A stretch of DNA of 64,000 nucleotides from Neisseriales bacterium (GTDB taxonomy: Bacteria; Pseudomonadota; Gammaproteobacteria; Burkholderiales; UBA11063): positions 49,101-113,100 of the forward strand of contig SSGX01000037.1 of assembly GCA_008017155.1 (NCBI GenBank), read 5' to 3'. The stretch's first letter is position 1, and each line of letters opens with the position of its first letter. Made by a program: the position numbers and the translations under genes. Below are positions 50,445 through 59,672 of the stretch, one piece after another. The notes under the pieces were generated by a model. The model saw only the letters and a list, made by a program, of their open reading frames with translations. It was not told where the DNA came from and searched no databases.

Positions 50445-52070
50445 ATGAAAAAGATACATTACATTTCAATATTAGCAGCTATTTCATTGGTGGCTTGTCA
50501 TTCCAGCTCTAGTAACTCGACTACGAATAGTAGTACTTTAGCAAAGTACAAGTCGATGCTTTTATACACACCATCCTCTGAAGCACAAACCTTTCAACTG
50601 AATATGACAAGTAACAACCAACAATCATTTACAGTTGAGTCAACAATATATCTAACAAAAATTACGGTACAATTTTTTAGTAATAATAACTGTAACTTAG
50701 CAAATGGGGGATTAATATCCGTTATTGAAATGAACGGTGGCGATGCAGGAGTTGGATTTCCTGCAGGCACATATACAAGTAGTAGCGTGTCCAATTATGC
50801 TTTATGTCAAAGATATGATAGTGGGGGCTGTACTCAGCTCTATAATCAATTTATAGCTAATTCTCAACAGTCAATGCGGTTTACTTATTCATACGCAGCT
50901 AGTAGTGGTGGTCCTGGTGATGTACTTGGAGGTTGTATGTCGGGTACAGTAAATAGCGACTACAAAGAAACAATTCTAGATTGGTCAGCAAATGGTGGTG
51001 AAAATGCTTGGGCGGCTTGTCCTAATGGTAGCAATTGTGGATTTTCCCAAGCTTATAATGTCAGCTTACCTAGTGGCTATAGCCCATGGTCGCAATTAGG
51101 TAGTGTTCCTTCTGCTGGATATTTTACTTCCATCATTCAAGAATCTGGCGATATTTATGCTGGTGGATATTCTTCAACTACAAATCCTGCTGGTGGTGTA
51201 TGGGTATGGAATAGTAGTAGCTGGTCGCAACTTGGCAGTAATATTACATCGGTTATTTCTTTTAATTCAATTCTTAAAGATAAATTGTCAAATAACATTA
51301 TCTATGCCGGTGGTAAGTCAACAGATAATGTTGCTGTCTTATGGATGTGGAATGGAAGTAGCTGGACACAAGTTGGAAATTCGATTGAATCAGCATATCA
51401 ATTTACTAATATTATTCAGGATGATTCAGGTAATATCTACGCTAGTATCCAAGCCGCAACAAATTTACCACAAACTGCTGGAGTATGGAAATGGAATGGC
51501 AGTAGTTGGTCAGAACTTGGTGGCGGGAATGTTGAGTCTGCAGCTGTTTTTACATCATTAGTACAGGATGAATCAGGTGATATTTTTGCAGCTGGATCTG
51601 CCGCAGGAACTAGCGCAGCAGTAGTATGGAAATGGGATGGGAATAGTTGGTCTCAGCTTGGAGGTAATATAACCACAGCGAACATATTCAGATCTATTCT
51701 TATCGATAAGTCGGGTGATATATATGCAGCCGGGACTGCCTCAATAAGTCTTTTCAATACTCGTGGTTGTGTATGGAAATGGGATGGTAGCAACTGGTCA
51801 CAGCTTGGAGGTGCTAATATTAGTTCAGTTAGTACTTTTGGTTCGCTTATAGAGGATGAATCGGGCAATATTTATGCAGGTGGACAATCAACATCGCCAA
51901 ATAATGGAGTAGTATGGAAATGGGATGGCAGTAGTTGGTCGCAACTTGGTAGTAATGTTACTTCAGCCAGTGCTTTTGTTTCGATTTTAAGAGATGATTT
52001 TGGTGATTTATATGCAGCTGGTGGAACAGCGAGTCCAATTTCTGCTGGTTTATGGTTGTACCATCAATAA
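50445..52070 (+). CDS. Lipoprotein with a beta-propeller-like repeat domain
   Basis: The ~541-residue protein has a signal peptide and lipobox (SLVAC, Cys near residue 18) and a Ser/Asn/Thr-rich lead. A first domain (~45-205) has several cysteines. At least seven repeats of ~45 residues follow; each ends in W-x-W-[ND]-G-S-S-W-S-x-L-G and contains a [DE]-x-[SG]-G-[DN]-I-[YF]-A-[AG]-G segment. These resemble blades of a propeller such as Kelch or the surface-binding NHL type. It is probably anchored in the outer membrane as a binding surface. No ribosome site is clear for ATG 50445; TTG 50433 is in frame. Confidence 0.72.
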   Translation: MKKIHYISILAAISLVACHSSSSNSTTNSSTLAKYKSMLLYTPSSEAQTFQLNMTSNNQQSFTVESTIYLTKITVQFFSNNNCNLANGGLISVIEMNGGDAGVGFPAGTYTSSSVSNYALCQRYDSGGCTQLYNQFIANSQQSMRFTYSYAASSGGPGDVLGGCMSGTVNSDYKETILDWSANGGENAWAACPNGSNCGFSQAYNVSLPSGYSPWSQLGSVPSAGYFTSIIQESGDIYAGGYSSTTNPAGGVWVWNSSSWSQLGSNITSVISFNSILKDKLSNNIIYAGGKSTDNVAVLWMWNGSSWTQVGNSIESAYQFTNIIQDDSGNIYASIQAATNLPQTAGVWKWNGSSWSELGGGNVESAAVFTSLVQDESGDIFAAGSAAGTSAAVVWKWDGNSWSQLGGNITTANIFRSILIDKSGDIYAAGTASISLFNTRGCVWKWDGSNWSQLGGANISSVSTFGSLIEDESGNIYAGGQSTSPNNGVVWKWDGSSWSQLGSNVTSASAFVSILRDDFGDLYAAGGTASPISAGLWLYHQ

Positions 52071-52561
52071 TTGTAAGAATGGGAGCTAGAACCTTCTTTA
52101 AAGCCCCCTTAAATATGTTTTTAAATGAAGTTGCTGGTATATCACGCGATAAAAAATTGCTTATATTTAAACTTTTCATAATCTCGAAATATTATTTTAA
52201 CTCAATAATCTATTTGAATATAGCTCTTATAGTTTTTTTGGGGTTGTTAATATTGCTACATAAAGTTTAAATGAACATTGTAGTATTTAGATTCATATAT
52301 TTATATTTTTCTTTAATTCCCCTTGGTACTAGCAATAGCTTATATCTCTATAAAATTTTCATTTTAGACATGTTTCATATATCCAATTATTTTAATTTTT
52401 CCTATGATTCAAATATAAGTATGACTGGTAGTGGGCATGTATTTAGTAGTCTGTACCTTCCAAGACTTGCTTAATTTTCCATGCAAATACGCGGTTGTTG
52501 ATTTTTTCTCTCTAAATTATATTTACGTTCTCAAATAAATAATTATTAAGGGAAACTAAAT
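52071..52561. other. 490-base region without a convincing gene
   Basis: Two short plus-strand frames (52052-52270 and 52271-52474) abut here, but neither has a ribosome site. The first reads like a hydrophobic tail (IALIVFLGLLILLHKV), so a decayed membrane gene is possible. An AAGGGAAACTAAAT before 52562 serves the next gene. Confidence 0.45.
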
Positions 52562-54667
52562 ATGAAATCTAAAACAACACTATTTTTATCTTTACTGCCA
52601 TTATTTTTATATGGTTGTAATTCTGGTGGATCTGTAGGATCTACTAATACTAATTTCGCACAGAGTACTAATTCAGATCCACAACATGGATCGACTGTAG
52701 TTCAACAACAAACTTCTTTAGCAGCTGCAGCTAATAACAATAGCGTTAGATCGGTTTCTAATGTTATTCATAATGGTGTAGTTAACCTAACTAAACTAGC
52801 TTTAAAACAGCAACTAAATGGCAATGGTCATAATCTTTCTACACAAGATTCTGCGATTGATAGCTCTGTTGGCTGGGATTCTTCTACACAAAGTTTTGCA
52901 CCTGCTTCATGCTGGAGTTACAATATTACGCTTGAAAATAGCTCTTTTAGTGGCAGTACATTTCAAATTAAAACTAATCGCGATATAATGCTTGATCTTG
53001 GATTCTCGGCATCGATTTCAGAAAAAGTGCTGGATCTTTCTCAAATGAACGGTGGGGCTACTTTTAATAATCTATTAGACACCTCAAGTGAGGCATATGA
53101 TATGTGGGCTGAAGCGTGGGCTAAAGCTACTGCTAGCGTTCATGTTACAGGACTTAATCAAACAGGAACACAAATTTTAGAAAACCAACCTGCAATATTT
53201 AATCATTTGTGTGGTGACCAAGTGATTCAAAGTATTCCGGTAAAAGTTCAGGCTATATATACAATAAGCTATAAGTCACAGTCTTTCAATGATAATGAGA
53301 GTATGAGTTCAACATTTGGTACTAAAGAAGGCTTTGTCGATACAGCTGTTAGTATCAACCAGTCTATGAAGGCTTCTAAATCGACAGTTACCATTAGTGA
53401 TCAAGAATACACTCAGGGAGATGTAAATTTATCAGATAAAACTTCTTTTGGGGCATGTACGGAATCAGCAAATGAAGCTGGTTGTCAGGATGCGCTAAAT
53501 GGATTAAATAGTGCGGTACAGGCAGGTTTTACTGATGCACAGAAACAAATAAGTGAAGCAAATGGACAGAATGTAGACTGGCAGTCATTACTAGCAGTAG
53601 ATTTTTCTAATCAGTCACAATTCCAGATGATTAGTGCAAGTCAGGAGTTAAAATTATTGGGTGTAACTAATCCTCCTTCTGATGGTGCCTTATTTGCACC
53701 CTACGAATCCGCGATTATTCATAATCTTAATGTTTTACAGGATCTCGAAGTTGCAAGCACAATGTTTAAAAATATTTCTATTGGAATAAGTAATTTGCCT
53801 AATGACTTTGCCTCAGATTTTACGCCATATTATAATAATAATGAGTTATCTCAAGCATATCAGGCTCCATTAACTACTTCAGTAAATGCTCTTAGCCAAT
53901 CAATCAACTCCTGCTTAGGGAGTAATTCTGCACAAGACGCAGCGACTAACTGTGGAAGCCTAGACCCTAACAGTACTATTCAAGGTATTGTAAGAGCCAA
54001 CTATCTTTCTAATCCAGGTTTTCCACAACTTGAAGATTCGATAGAAAAGACTCTCGACGCACTTATCTATGTTGATAATGTAACAAGAGATAATTTGTAT
54101 ATAAATGGTAACCCTTATGCTAGTACTCTTTCTTCAGTAGGGGCATATATAGTATATTTACCAGCAAAGCAGCTTGATCTAGCCAACCAAAGATCACCAT
54201 ATGTACTAGTAACAATTCCAAGAATTCAAGGCTCTAACACTAATAGTACATCTACATATATTGGTGCATATCAGGTTGCTGCTAATAATCCAAATCAAAT
54301 ATTTTGGGGTGATTGGGATTCTTTCAGCGCATTAAGATCAGGTCAGGTTGGTTATTATGATGGGTATTCAGAAATATTATTCCCTGCTTCTGATAGAACA
54401 GGTACTATAGATAGTATGAGCTCTTATGCATTACCAGGACAAACTTGTACTCCATTTGGGGCATCTTCTGCAGGGTGTACTTATGTTGTAAATACACAAA
54501 TGGATGTGGCAACTACTAATAATGAATTTTCTGCTGAATCTTTACCTATGGGACAGGTAACACAAACGATTATTGATAGTTATAATCCAAATTTAGCTCC
54601 TAGCGGAAATGAGCTTTTTAGTAGTAATCAATTTGCAACTCTATATCCATTTAAAAAACAAAATTAA
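52562..54667 (+). CDS. Large lipoprotein of unknown function (701 aa)
   Basis: The protein begins with a clean lipoprotein signal (KSKTTLFLSLLPLFLYGC, Cys19) and an Asn/Ser/Gln-rich lead. The rest is globular with a low Lys/Arg content, many Asn, Ser and Thr residues, and cysteines at about 119, 219, 300, 310, 461, 473 and near the C terminus. No family is recognised. AAGGGAAACTAAAT precedes ATG 52562. The following small secreted gene is 33 bases away, so both may be co-expressed. The composition resembles other surface lipoproteins in this window, suggesting a species-specific envelope set. Confidence 0.7.
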   Translation: MKSKTTLFLSLLPLFLYGCNSGGSVGSTNTNFAQSTNSDPQHGSTVVQQQTSLAAAANNNSVRSVSNVIHNGVVNLTKLALKQQLNGNGHNLSTQDSAIDSSVGWDSSTQSFAPASCWSYNITLENSSFSGSTFQIKTNRDIMLDLGFSASISEKVLDLSQMNGGATFNNLLDTSSEAYDMWAEAWAKATASVHVTGLNQTGTQILENQPAIFNHLCGDQVIQSIPVKVQAIYTISYKSQSFNDNESMSSTFGTKEGFVDTAVSINQSMKASKSTVTISDQEYTQGDVNLSDKTSFGACTESANEAGCQDALNGLNSAVQAGFTDAQKQISEANGQNVDWQSLLAVDFSNQSQFQMISASQELKLLGVTNPPSDGALFAPYESAIIHNLNVLQDLEVASTMFKNISIGISNLPNDFASDFTPYYNNNELSQAYQAPLTTSVNALSQSINSCLGSNSAQDAATNCGSLDPNSTIQGIVRANYLSNPGFPQLEDSIEKTLDALIYVDNVTRDNLYINGNPYASTLSSVGAYIVYLPAKQLDLANQRSPYVLVTIPRIQGSNTNSTSTYIGAYQVAANNPNQIFWGDWDSFSALRSGQVGYYDGYSEILFPASDRTGTIDSMSSYALPGQTCTPFGASSAGCTYVVNTQMDVATTNNEFSAESLPMGQVTQTIIDSYNPNLAPSGNELFSSNQFATLYPFKKQN

Positions 54668-54699
54668 GACATAAAATTTTAGATAAGAAAGAATTTATT

Positions 54700-55188
54700 A
54701 TGAAAAAGAAAATTACTACATTACTTTTAGCTGCTTCAGCAATTATATTCTCTGGAAATGTTTATGCCTGGGGATCGGATATAAAATTTATTGATATGCC
54801 TGAAAGTACTAGTATAATTGATAATCAGCCTCCATCTGGAATAATCTTTTCTTCACAAGCGCCATCTGCGAATGGTGGTGAATTAGGCGATATTAGCAAA
54901 TATACTCAATATGTACCTAATACTGGCACAAATGATACTGGAGATTTGGGAAATGGTTATTATTATGTGTATTTATTCCGCAACCCAAATTCATCTTATG
55001 TGATAAATCAAGTATGTAAGGTACAAGTTGCTGATTGGAAATCAGGAGCATTTAACCAGAATCATCACTATTGTGTTCATGCAATCGGTGCTTGTCAAAT
55101 TACAGGCAATAATAATGGTAATATGATGTTGTCGTTGAAGGGACAAGCTCCGAATCAATCTACTTCAGCAGGAAATTGTAGTAATTAA
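54700..55188 (+). CDS. Secreted hypothetical protein (162 aa)
   Basis: The 162-residue protein has a typical signal peptide ending AVYAW-like (SGNVYA at ~23). The mature part holds four cysteines (VCKVQVADW, YCVHAIGAC and the C-terminal NC), so two disulfides are likely. Asn/Gly/Ser content is high and the Lys/Arg content low. It follows the 701-residue lipoprotein closely, and a terminator at 55270-55292 lies about 80 bases after its stop. It belongs to no family I recognise. A role as a secreted partner of the lipoprotein is only a guess from proximity. Confidence 0.65.
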   Translation: MKKKITTLLLAASAIIFSGNVYAWGSDIKFIDMPESTSIIDNQPPSGIIFSSQAPSANGGELGDISKYTQYVPNTGTNDTGDLGNGYYYVYLFRNPNSSYVINQVCKVQVADWKSGAFNQNHHYCVHAIGACQITGNNNGNMMLSLKGQAPNQSTSAGNCSN

Positions 55189-55584
55189 ATTTGCTTTGAA
55201 CGAGAGCTTTATCCTACTATCTGAGATATATCGGTTTTTATGATATGTTATATAGTGGACAAGAAAAAGCCATCTGAATAATTATCAGATGGTTTCTCTA
55301 TTTCCTTAGCTAATTGTCGTTTGGCTGAGGTTCGATTTACCTTATTTAGCATCTAGATTTTAGAACTTAGTTTAGTATCTTACTCTTATTGCTGGATATT
55401 GCTACATATTCTTCAGTGCTTAAATTTAAAGCAGTTGAAAGCAATCATATGAAGTTATCAATAGACTTCGCTTAATTGAACTTATAAAGGAGTTTAGATA
55501 TTCATTTGCTATATCTCATTAGGATAGCTGTAATTTATATTTTTGAGATTATGAGCCACAATATCCTATCGATAATTAGCATAA
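55189..55584. other. 396-base intergenic region with one terminator
   Basis: Apart from the terminator at 55270-55292, no gene or clear promoter was found. The right edge lies beyond the end of the convergent ETF-QO gene. Confidence 0.5.
55270..55300 (+). terminator. Terminator after the secreted-protein gene
   Basis: CCATCTGA (55270-55277) pairs with TCAGATGG (55285-55292) around ATAATTA, followed by TTTCTCTATTT. Confidence 0.75.
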
Positions 55585-57207
55585 CTACATATCGCTATAT
55601 TGCGGTCCTGAACCCGCTTCAGGTACAGTCCAAGTAATATTTTGAGTTGGATCTTTAATATCACATGCTTTACAGTGTACGCAATTTTGCGAATTGATTT
55701 GTAGTTTTGGCGTACCTTGTTGTTTTACAATTTCATATACTCCAGCAGGGCAGTAACGCGTTTCTGGCGCATTAAATTGTGTCAGATTTATAGTCGTTGG
55801 AGTAGTTTTATCTTTTAAAACCAAATGTACTGGTTGACTATCATCATGAACAACATTTGCCAAATGGACTGAAGAAGCTTTATCAAAGCTTATTTTATTA
55901 TCATAGGCTTTATATTCGATTGGTTTAAATTTTGATTTATGCTCAAGACGTTCATTATCTTTATGTTTTATTCTTAATGTCCAAGGAGCCTTATTTTTTA
56001 GAATAAATTTTTCAAATCCAGTATAGATTAATCCAAACCATCTTCCATATTGAAATGATGGGCGGATATTACGGACTTTATATAAGTCTTTATATAACCA
56101 GCTTTGTCTGAAGAGGTCGCGATAGGTATTGGCTTCCGCTTTGTCATGCTTAATTGCTTCAATTACTGCTTTTGCGCCAAGCATTCCAGATTTTATAGCG
56201 TTATGTACCCCTTTTATTTTGGGTACATTTAAGAATCCTGCACTATCTCCAACTAGGATTCCACCAGCAAAGTTTAATCTTGGTAAAGCTTGTATCCCAC
56301 CCTCAACAACTGTTCTTGCGCCATATTCAAGCCGTTCAGCATCTTCAAGTAATTTTGTTACCATTGGGTGATGTTTGAATTTTTGAAATTCTTCATATGG
56401 GCTTAAATATGGATTTTTATAATCAAGAGCAGTCACTAGTCCAATTGAAATTAGATTGTCTTTTAGGTGATAAATAAATCCACCACCATATGCATTATTG
56501 TTAAGTGGATAACCAATCGTATGTACAACTGAACCTTCCAAATGATGTTTCGGATTAATTCGCCAAATTTCTTTAATGCCAAGTCCATAAGTTTGCGGTT
56601 GTGAGTAATGGTTAAGGTCAAATTTTTCTATCACCTGCTTTGATACCGACCCACGGCAACCTTCTGCTAAAATAGTTTGCTTTGCTCTTATTTCAATTCC
56701 CGGTTGGAAATTAGGTGTAGGATTTCCTTGCTTATCAAGTCCCATATCACCAGTAATTACTCCTTTCAGAGTATTATCTTCGATAATAGCTTCTTTAGCT
56801 GCAAATCCCGGATAAATTTCCACGCCCAGTGACTCAGCATACTCGGCAAGTTTGCGACATAGCTGACTAAGACTGATAATATAATTATCATAATTATGCC
56901 AGTCTTTAGGGAGGGGCATTCTAAATGCTTTTTTTTCACCTAGGAATAGTAATTTATCGCTAATTACAGCGGTAGTAACTGGAAATCCGAGTTCTTGCCA
57001 GTTTGGTATCAATTCAGTCAATCCTTTGGGATCCATTACGCAACCAGATATAATATGTGAACCAACCTCGCTACCTTTATCGAGTATGCAGACGCTTAGT
57101 TCCTGACTTTGTTGTTCAGCTAACTGCTTCAAATGAATAGCAGCAGCCAATCCAGATGGACCTGCACCAACAATTACTACATCATATTCCATAACATCAC
57201 GTTGCAT
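55585..57207 (-). CDS. Electron transfer flavoprotein-ubiquinone oxidoreductase
   Basis: The 540-residue membrane-associated flavoprotein passes electrons from ETF to ubiquinone during fatty-acid and amino-acid oxidation. It starts with the FAD loop YDVVIVGAGPSGLAAAIHLKQ and has ILVGDSAGFLNVPKIKGVHNAIKSGMLGAKAVIEA in the ubiquinone/FAD region. The ferredoxin-like C terminus, with CPAGVYEI, NCVHCKACDIKDPTQNITWTVPEAGSGPQY, gives the four cysteines of the 4Fe-4S cluster. An AAGGATTTACG before ATG 57207 is a good ribosome site; ATG 57192 is less likely. ETF alpha and beta genes are not in the window. Confidence 0.95.
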   Translation of the reverse strand: MQRDVMEYDVVIVGAGPSGLAAAIHLKQLAEQQSQELSVCILDKGSEVGSHIISGCVMDPKGLTELIPNWQELGFPVTTAVISDKLLFLGEKKAFRMPLPKDWHNYDNYIISLSQLCRKLAEYAESLGVEIYPGFAAKEAIIEDNTLKGVITGDMGLDKQGNPTPNFQPGIEIRAKQTILAEGCRGSVSKQVIEKFDLNHYSQPQTYGLGIKEIWRINPKHHLEGSVVHTIGYPLNNNAYGGGFIYHLKDNLISIGLVTALDYKNPYLSPYEEFQKFKHHPMVTKLLEDAERLEYGARTVVEGGIQALPRLNFAGGILVGDSAGFLNVPKIKGVHNAIKSGMLGAKAVIEAIKHDKAEANTYRDLFRQSWLYKDLYKVRNIRPSFQYGRWFGLIYTGFEKFILKNKAPWTLRIKHKDNERLEHKSKFKPIEYKAYDNKISFDKASSVHLANVVHDDSQPVHLVLKDKTTPTTINLTQFNAPETRYCPAGVYEIVKQQGTPKLQINSQNCVHCKACDIKDPTQNITWTVPEAGSGPQYSDM

Positions 57208-57544
57208 CGTAAATCCTTGTGTTGACTAATTTTATAAGCGTGATTTTATCATCCTTTGATTGCAACGGTAATCTTAAATTTAGATTAGGTGATTATATAT
57301 TGTTGTTTAGATTAATACGTTTTAGTATATAAAAAAGAAGGCCTGAACCTAGGTCCAGACCAATTGGGGAAGAAATATGAAATCCTTTTATATTTATGTC
57401 TCTATCAATAAACGAGATTATAGTTGTTTTCGAGATAAATGAGAATAGCAAATTATGAATATCACTTATGCATAAATGAATGAATGCTTTTATTTAAATA
57501 ATATCAATGGATTGTGATCACAAGAGAGATAGTTTTGCGTAAGA
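57208..57544. other. 337-base region between ETF-QO and the IS607-type gene
   Basis: It contains no gene. A candidate minus-strand small RNA with its own promoter core and terminator occupies 57331-57422. No TnpB gene or remnant is visible where an IS607 element would carry one. Confidence 0.6.
57331..57422 (-). ncRNA. Candidate minus-strand small RNA, module 2
   Basis: A -10 TATAAT (57417-57422) followed by CTCGT and a -35-like TTCTCA 17 bases away would start a transcript near 57411. The ~85-base RNA holds TCTTCCCC, then the imperfect stem GGTCTGGACC/GGTTCAGGCC (57340-57361), and ends in CTTCTTTTTT (A tract 57331-57336). It has no useful reading frame and matches module 1 in promoter core and 3' end. 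Confidence 0.48.
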
Positions 57545-58159
57545 TTATTTTTCGAGTTTGCTTATCAGTTCAATAATCTGTTCTTTTTGGTTACCTAATT
57601 CTTCGATTTTGCTGCTAAACATGTTTATAATCAGCTTTAATTCAGCCAGAAGTTCTTTCTTATCTGGAGTAAACTGGCTTTGACAAACTAGATGAATCAC
57701 TGTTCCATGACGGTTACAAAATGCTTCAAACCATTCATAGCCAAATCTTACCAGTCGGTCTTTGTGGGCAAGAAATAGCATCCGAATTTTCCCCTGTTCG
57801 ATCTGTTCCATTAGTAGATTAAAGTTCTCTCTTTGATAATTAAGGCTGCTATTATGATCGATATACCATTCATCAATTGCCATATACATTTTTTGTGCAA
57901 ATTCGGTGATATGCTGCTTTTGCAGTTCAATGTCATTGTAATCAAGTGCACATGAACTTCTGCAATAGGCGACAGTTTTTGCCGATACCGAAGCATGAAC
58001 GCCAATATATTCAAGATATTGTTGGTAAGTATAATAACGGCGGTTTGTTGTCGAGCGTTTAGCAGGCAGTTTTCCTTCGCGATCCCATCTTTGCAATGTC
58101 AATACTGATTTACCTATCATCTGCGCAAATTGTTTGGGTTTTATGATTTCGTTTGTCAT
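57545..58159 (-). CDS. Solo IS607-family serine recombinase (TnpA-like)
   Basis: The 204-residue protein from ATG 58159 has an N-terminal MerR-like helix-turn-helix (IKPKQFAQMIGKSVLTLQRWDREGKLPAKR) and a serine-recombinase catalytic domain. The nucleophile Ser is in VAYCRSSCALDYNDIELQKQHI (usual YCRVSS). LFLAHKDRLVRFGYEWFEAFCNRHG is the conserved active-site loop with Arg residues. The C-terminal helix is coiled-coil-like. Length equals a complete IS607 TnpA, but no TnpB lies beside it. It may be a residual element, a domesticated recombinase or a non-autonomous insertion. Confidence 0.84.
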   Translation of the reverse strand: MTNEIIKPKQFAQMIGKSVLTLQRWDREGKLPAKRSTTNRRYYTYQQYLEYIGVHASVSAKTVAYCRSSCALDYNDIELQKQHITEFAQKMYMAIDEWYIDHNSSLNYQRENFNLLMEQIEQGKIRMLFLAHKDRLVRFGYEWFEAFCNRHGTVIHLVCQSQFTPDKKELLAELKLIINMFSSKIEELGNQKEQIIELISKLEK

Positions 58160-58301
58160 TTTCTTTTTCTCAAATGTATTCAATTTGTATATATTTTACC
58201 ACTCTTTAATACAATAGTTTGAAAACTTATATTTAGACTATTTTATTTAAAATTTGGCTATGCTAGAATCGCTTTATCAAAAATTTTTTAAGGAAAATAG
58301 C

Positions 58302-58862
58302 ATGAAATCAATAGTAGTTTTATTTCATAGTGGTTATGGACATACAGCAAAGCAGGCACAGGCAGTATTTGAAGGTGCTGGTTCTGTAGCTGGAGTAACA
58401 GCAAGATTAATTAGTGTTACAGATGTTGAGACGCATTGGGATGATTTAAATGCCGCAGATGCGATAATTTTTGGTGCGCCAACTTATATGGGTAGTGTTT
58501 CTGCAGAATTTAAAAAATTCATGGAAGCAAGTTCTAAGCTTTGGTACACACAGGCATGGAAAAATAAGCTTGCTGCTGGATTTACTAATTCGGCTAGTCT
58601 TAATGGCGACAAGTTTAATTCAATGATGCAGTTAATAACTTTTGCTGGACAACATGGTATGCTATGGGTACCACTTGATTTGCTGCCAGCAAACTCATCC
58701 AAATCTGAGCGCAATGATCTAAATCGTATGGGTGGTTTTCTTGGTGCTTATGCTCAGTCTGATTCTGATTTAGGTGCTGATGTTGTTCCACCAAAAGGAG
58801 ATCTGGATACTGCCAAGCATCTTGGTAAAAGAGTTGCAGAATTAGCATTAAAATTTAATTAA
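58302..58862 (+). CDS. Flavodoxin-like NAD(P)H:quinone oxidoreductase (WrbA-like)
   Basis: The 186-residue product from ATG 58302, after AAGGAAAATAGC, has an FMN-binding start VVLFHSGYGHTAKQAQ (~5-20). IIFGAPTYMGSVSAEFKKFME (~63-83) and FAGQHGMLWVPLDLLP are typical of NADPH-dependent FMN reductases of the WrbA/flavodoxin group. It should carry out two-electron reduction of quinones, protecting against redox cycling. The next gene, ygiD, starts ten bases after its stop, so they are probably co-transcribed. Confidence 0.85.
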   Translation: MKSIVVLFHSGYGHTAKQAQAVFEGAGSVAGVTARLISVTDVETHWDDLNAADAIIFGAPTYMGSVSAEFKKFMEASSKLWYTQAWKNKLAAGFTNSASLNGDKFNSMMQLITFAGQHGMLWVPLDLLPANSSKSERNDLNRMGGFLGAYAQSDSDLGADVVPPKGDLDTAKHLGKRVAELALKFN

Positions 58863-58872
58863 TCTTCTAGCT

Positions 58873-59661
58873 ATGTCAAAATTAATGCCAGTATTATTCA
58901 TTGGGCATGGCTCACCAATGAACGCTTTGGAAAATAACCAGTTTACCAGTAAATGGAGGGAAGTTGCCAGTAGCTTTGATGCTCCAAAAGCAATTTTGGC
59001 AATTTCTGCTCACTGGTATATTAATGAGCTGGCATTAAGTAGCAGTAAGCAAAATCAAACTATTCATGATTTTTATGGATTCCCTGTGTCATTGCACAAG
59101 TTTAATTATCCAGCTTTGGGAAATCCTGAACTTGCTAGCCATATCAAAGAAATATTGGCGGTAACAGGTGAGTTGCCCGAAGTATTTCTTAATCATGAAT
59201 GGGGGCTTGATCATGGTGTCTGGAGTATTCTCTGCCATATGTATCCAGAAGCAAATATTCCGGTTATTCAGTTGAGCATCATGCGTGATAAAACTGCAAG
59301 CTGGCATTATGAGCTTGCCCGCAAACTTTGCAAATTACGCGAAGAGGGAGTTTTGATTTTAGCTAGTGGTAATATTGTCCATAATTTAAGATTGCTTGAT
59401 TGGCATAATGTGAGAAATATTTATCCGTGGGCTAAAAAATTTGATGAATCCATCAGTGATATGCTGATTAAAAAGAATCATGCTGCAATTATAAATTACG
59501 AAAAATTAACTGATGTCAGACTTGCTGTGCCTTCGGAAGATCATTTTATACCGCTTTTATATGCGATCGGAGCTGCAAATGAGTCAGATGAGGTTACGCT
59601 ATTTAATCAAGCGGTAATTTATGGTTCGCTTTCGATGACTTCAGTAATTTTTACATCATAA
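58873..59661 (+). CDS. ygiD: 4,5-DOPA dioxygenase extradiol-like protein (YgiD family)
   Basis: The 262-residue class III extradiol dioxygenase has VLFIGHGSPMNALE (first His), AILAISAHWYIN (second metal ligand region), NHEWGLDHGVWSILCHMYP (His and Glu near ~115-130), PVIQLSIMR and LASGNIVHNLRLLDW. These fit YgiD/LigB-like enzymes that cleave catechol rings or act on DOPA-like molecules. Substrate in this organism is unknown. It sits in a three-gene unit with a quinone reductase and pirin, all plausibly dealing with catechols, flavonoids or quinones. Confidence 0.9.
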   Translation: MSKLMPVLFIGHGSPMNALENNQFTSKWREVASSFDAPKAILAISAHWYINELALSSSKQNQTIHDFYGFPVSLHKFNYPALGNPELASHIKEILAVTGELPEVFLNHEWGLDHGVWSILCHMYPEANIPVIQLSIMRDKTASWHYELARKLCKLREEGVLILASGNIVHNLRLLDWHNVRNIYPWAKKFDESISDMLIKKNHAAIINYEKLTDVRLAVPSEDHFIPLLYAIGAANESDEVTLFNQAVIYGSLSMTSVIFTS

Positions 59662-59672
59662 GAGAGATAGAG

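Noticed and set aside
52052..52474. Two consecutive short frames (72 and 67 codons) after the repeat lipoprotein
   Set aside because: No ribosome sites, AT-rich composition and no recognisable domain; kept only as a note on a gene-poor region.
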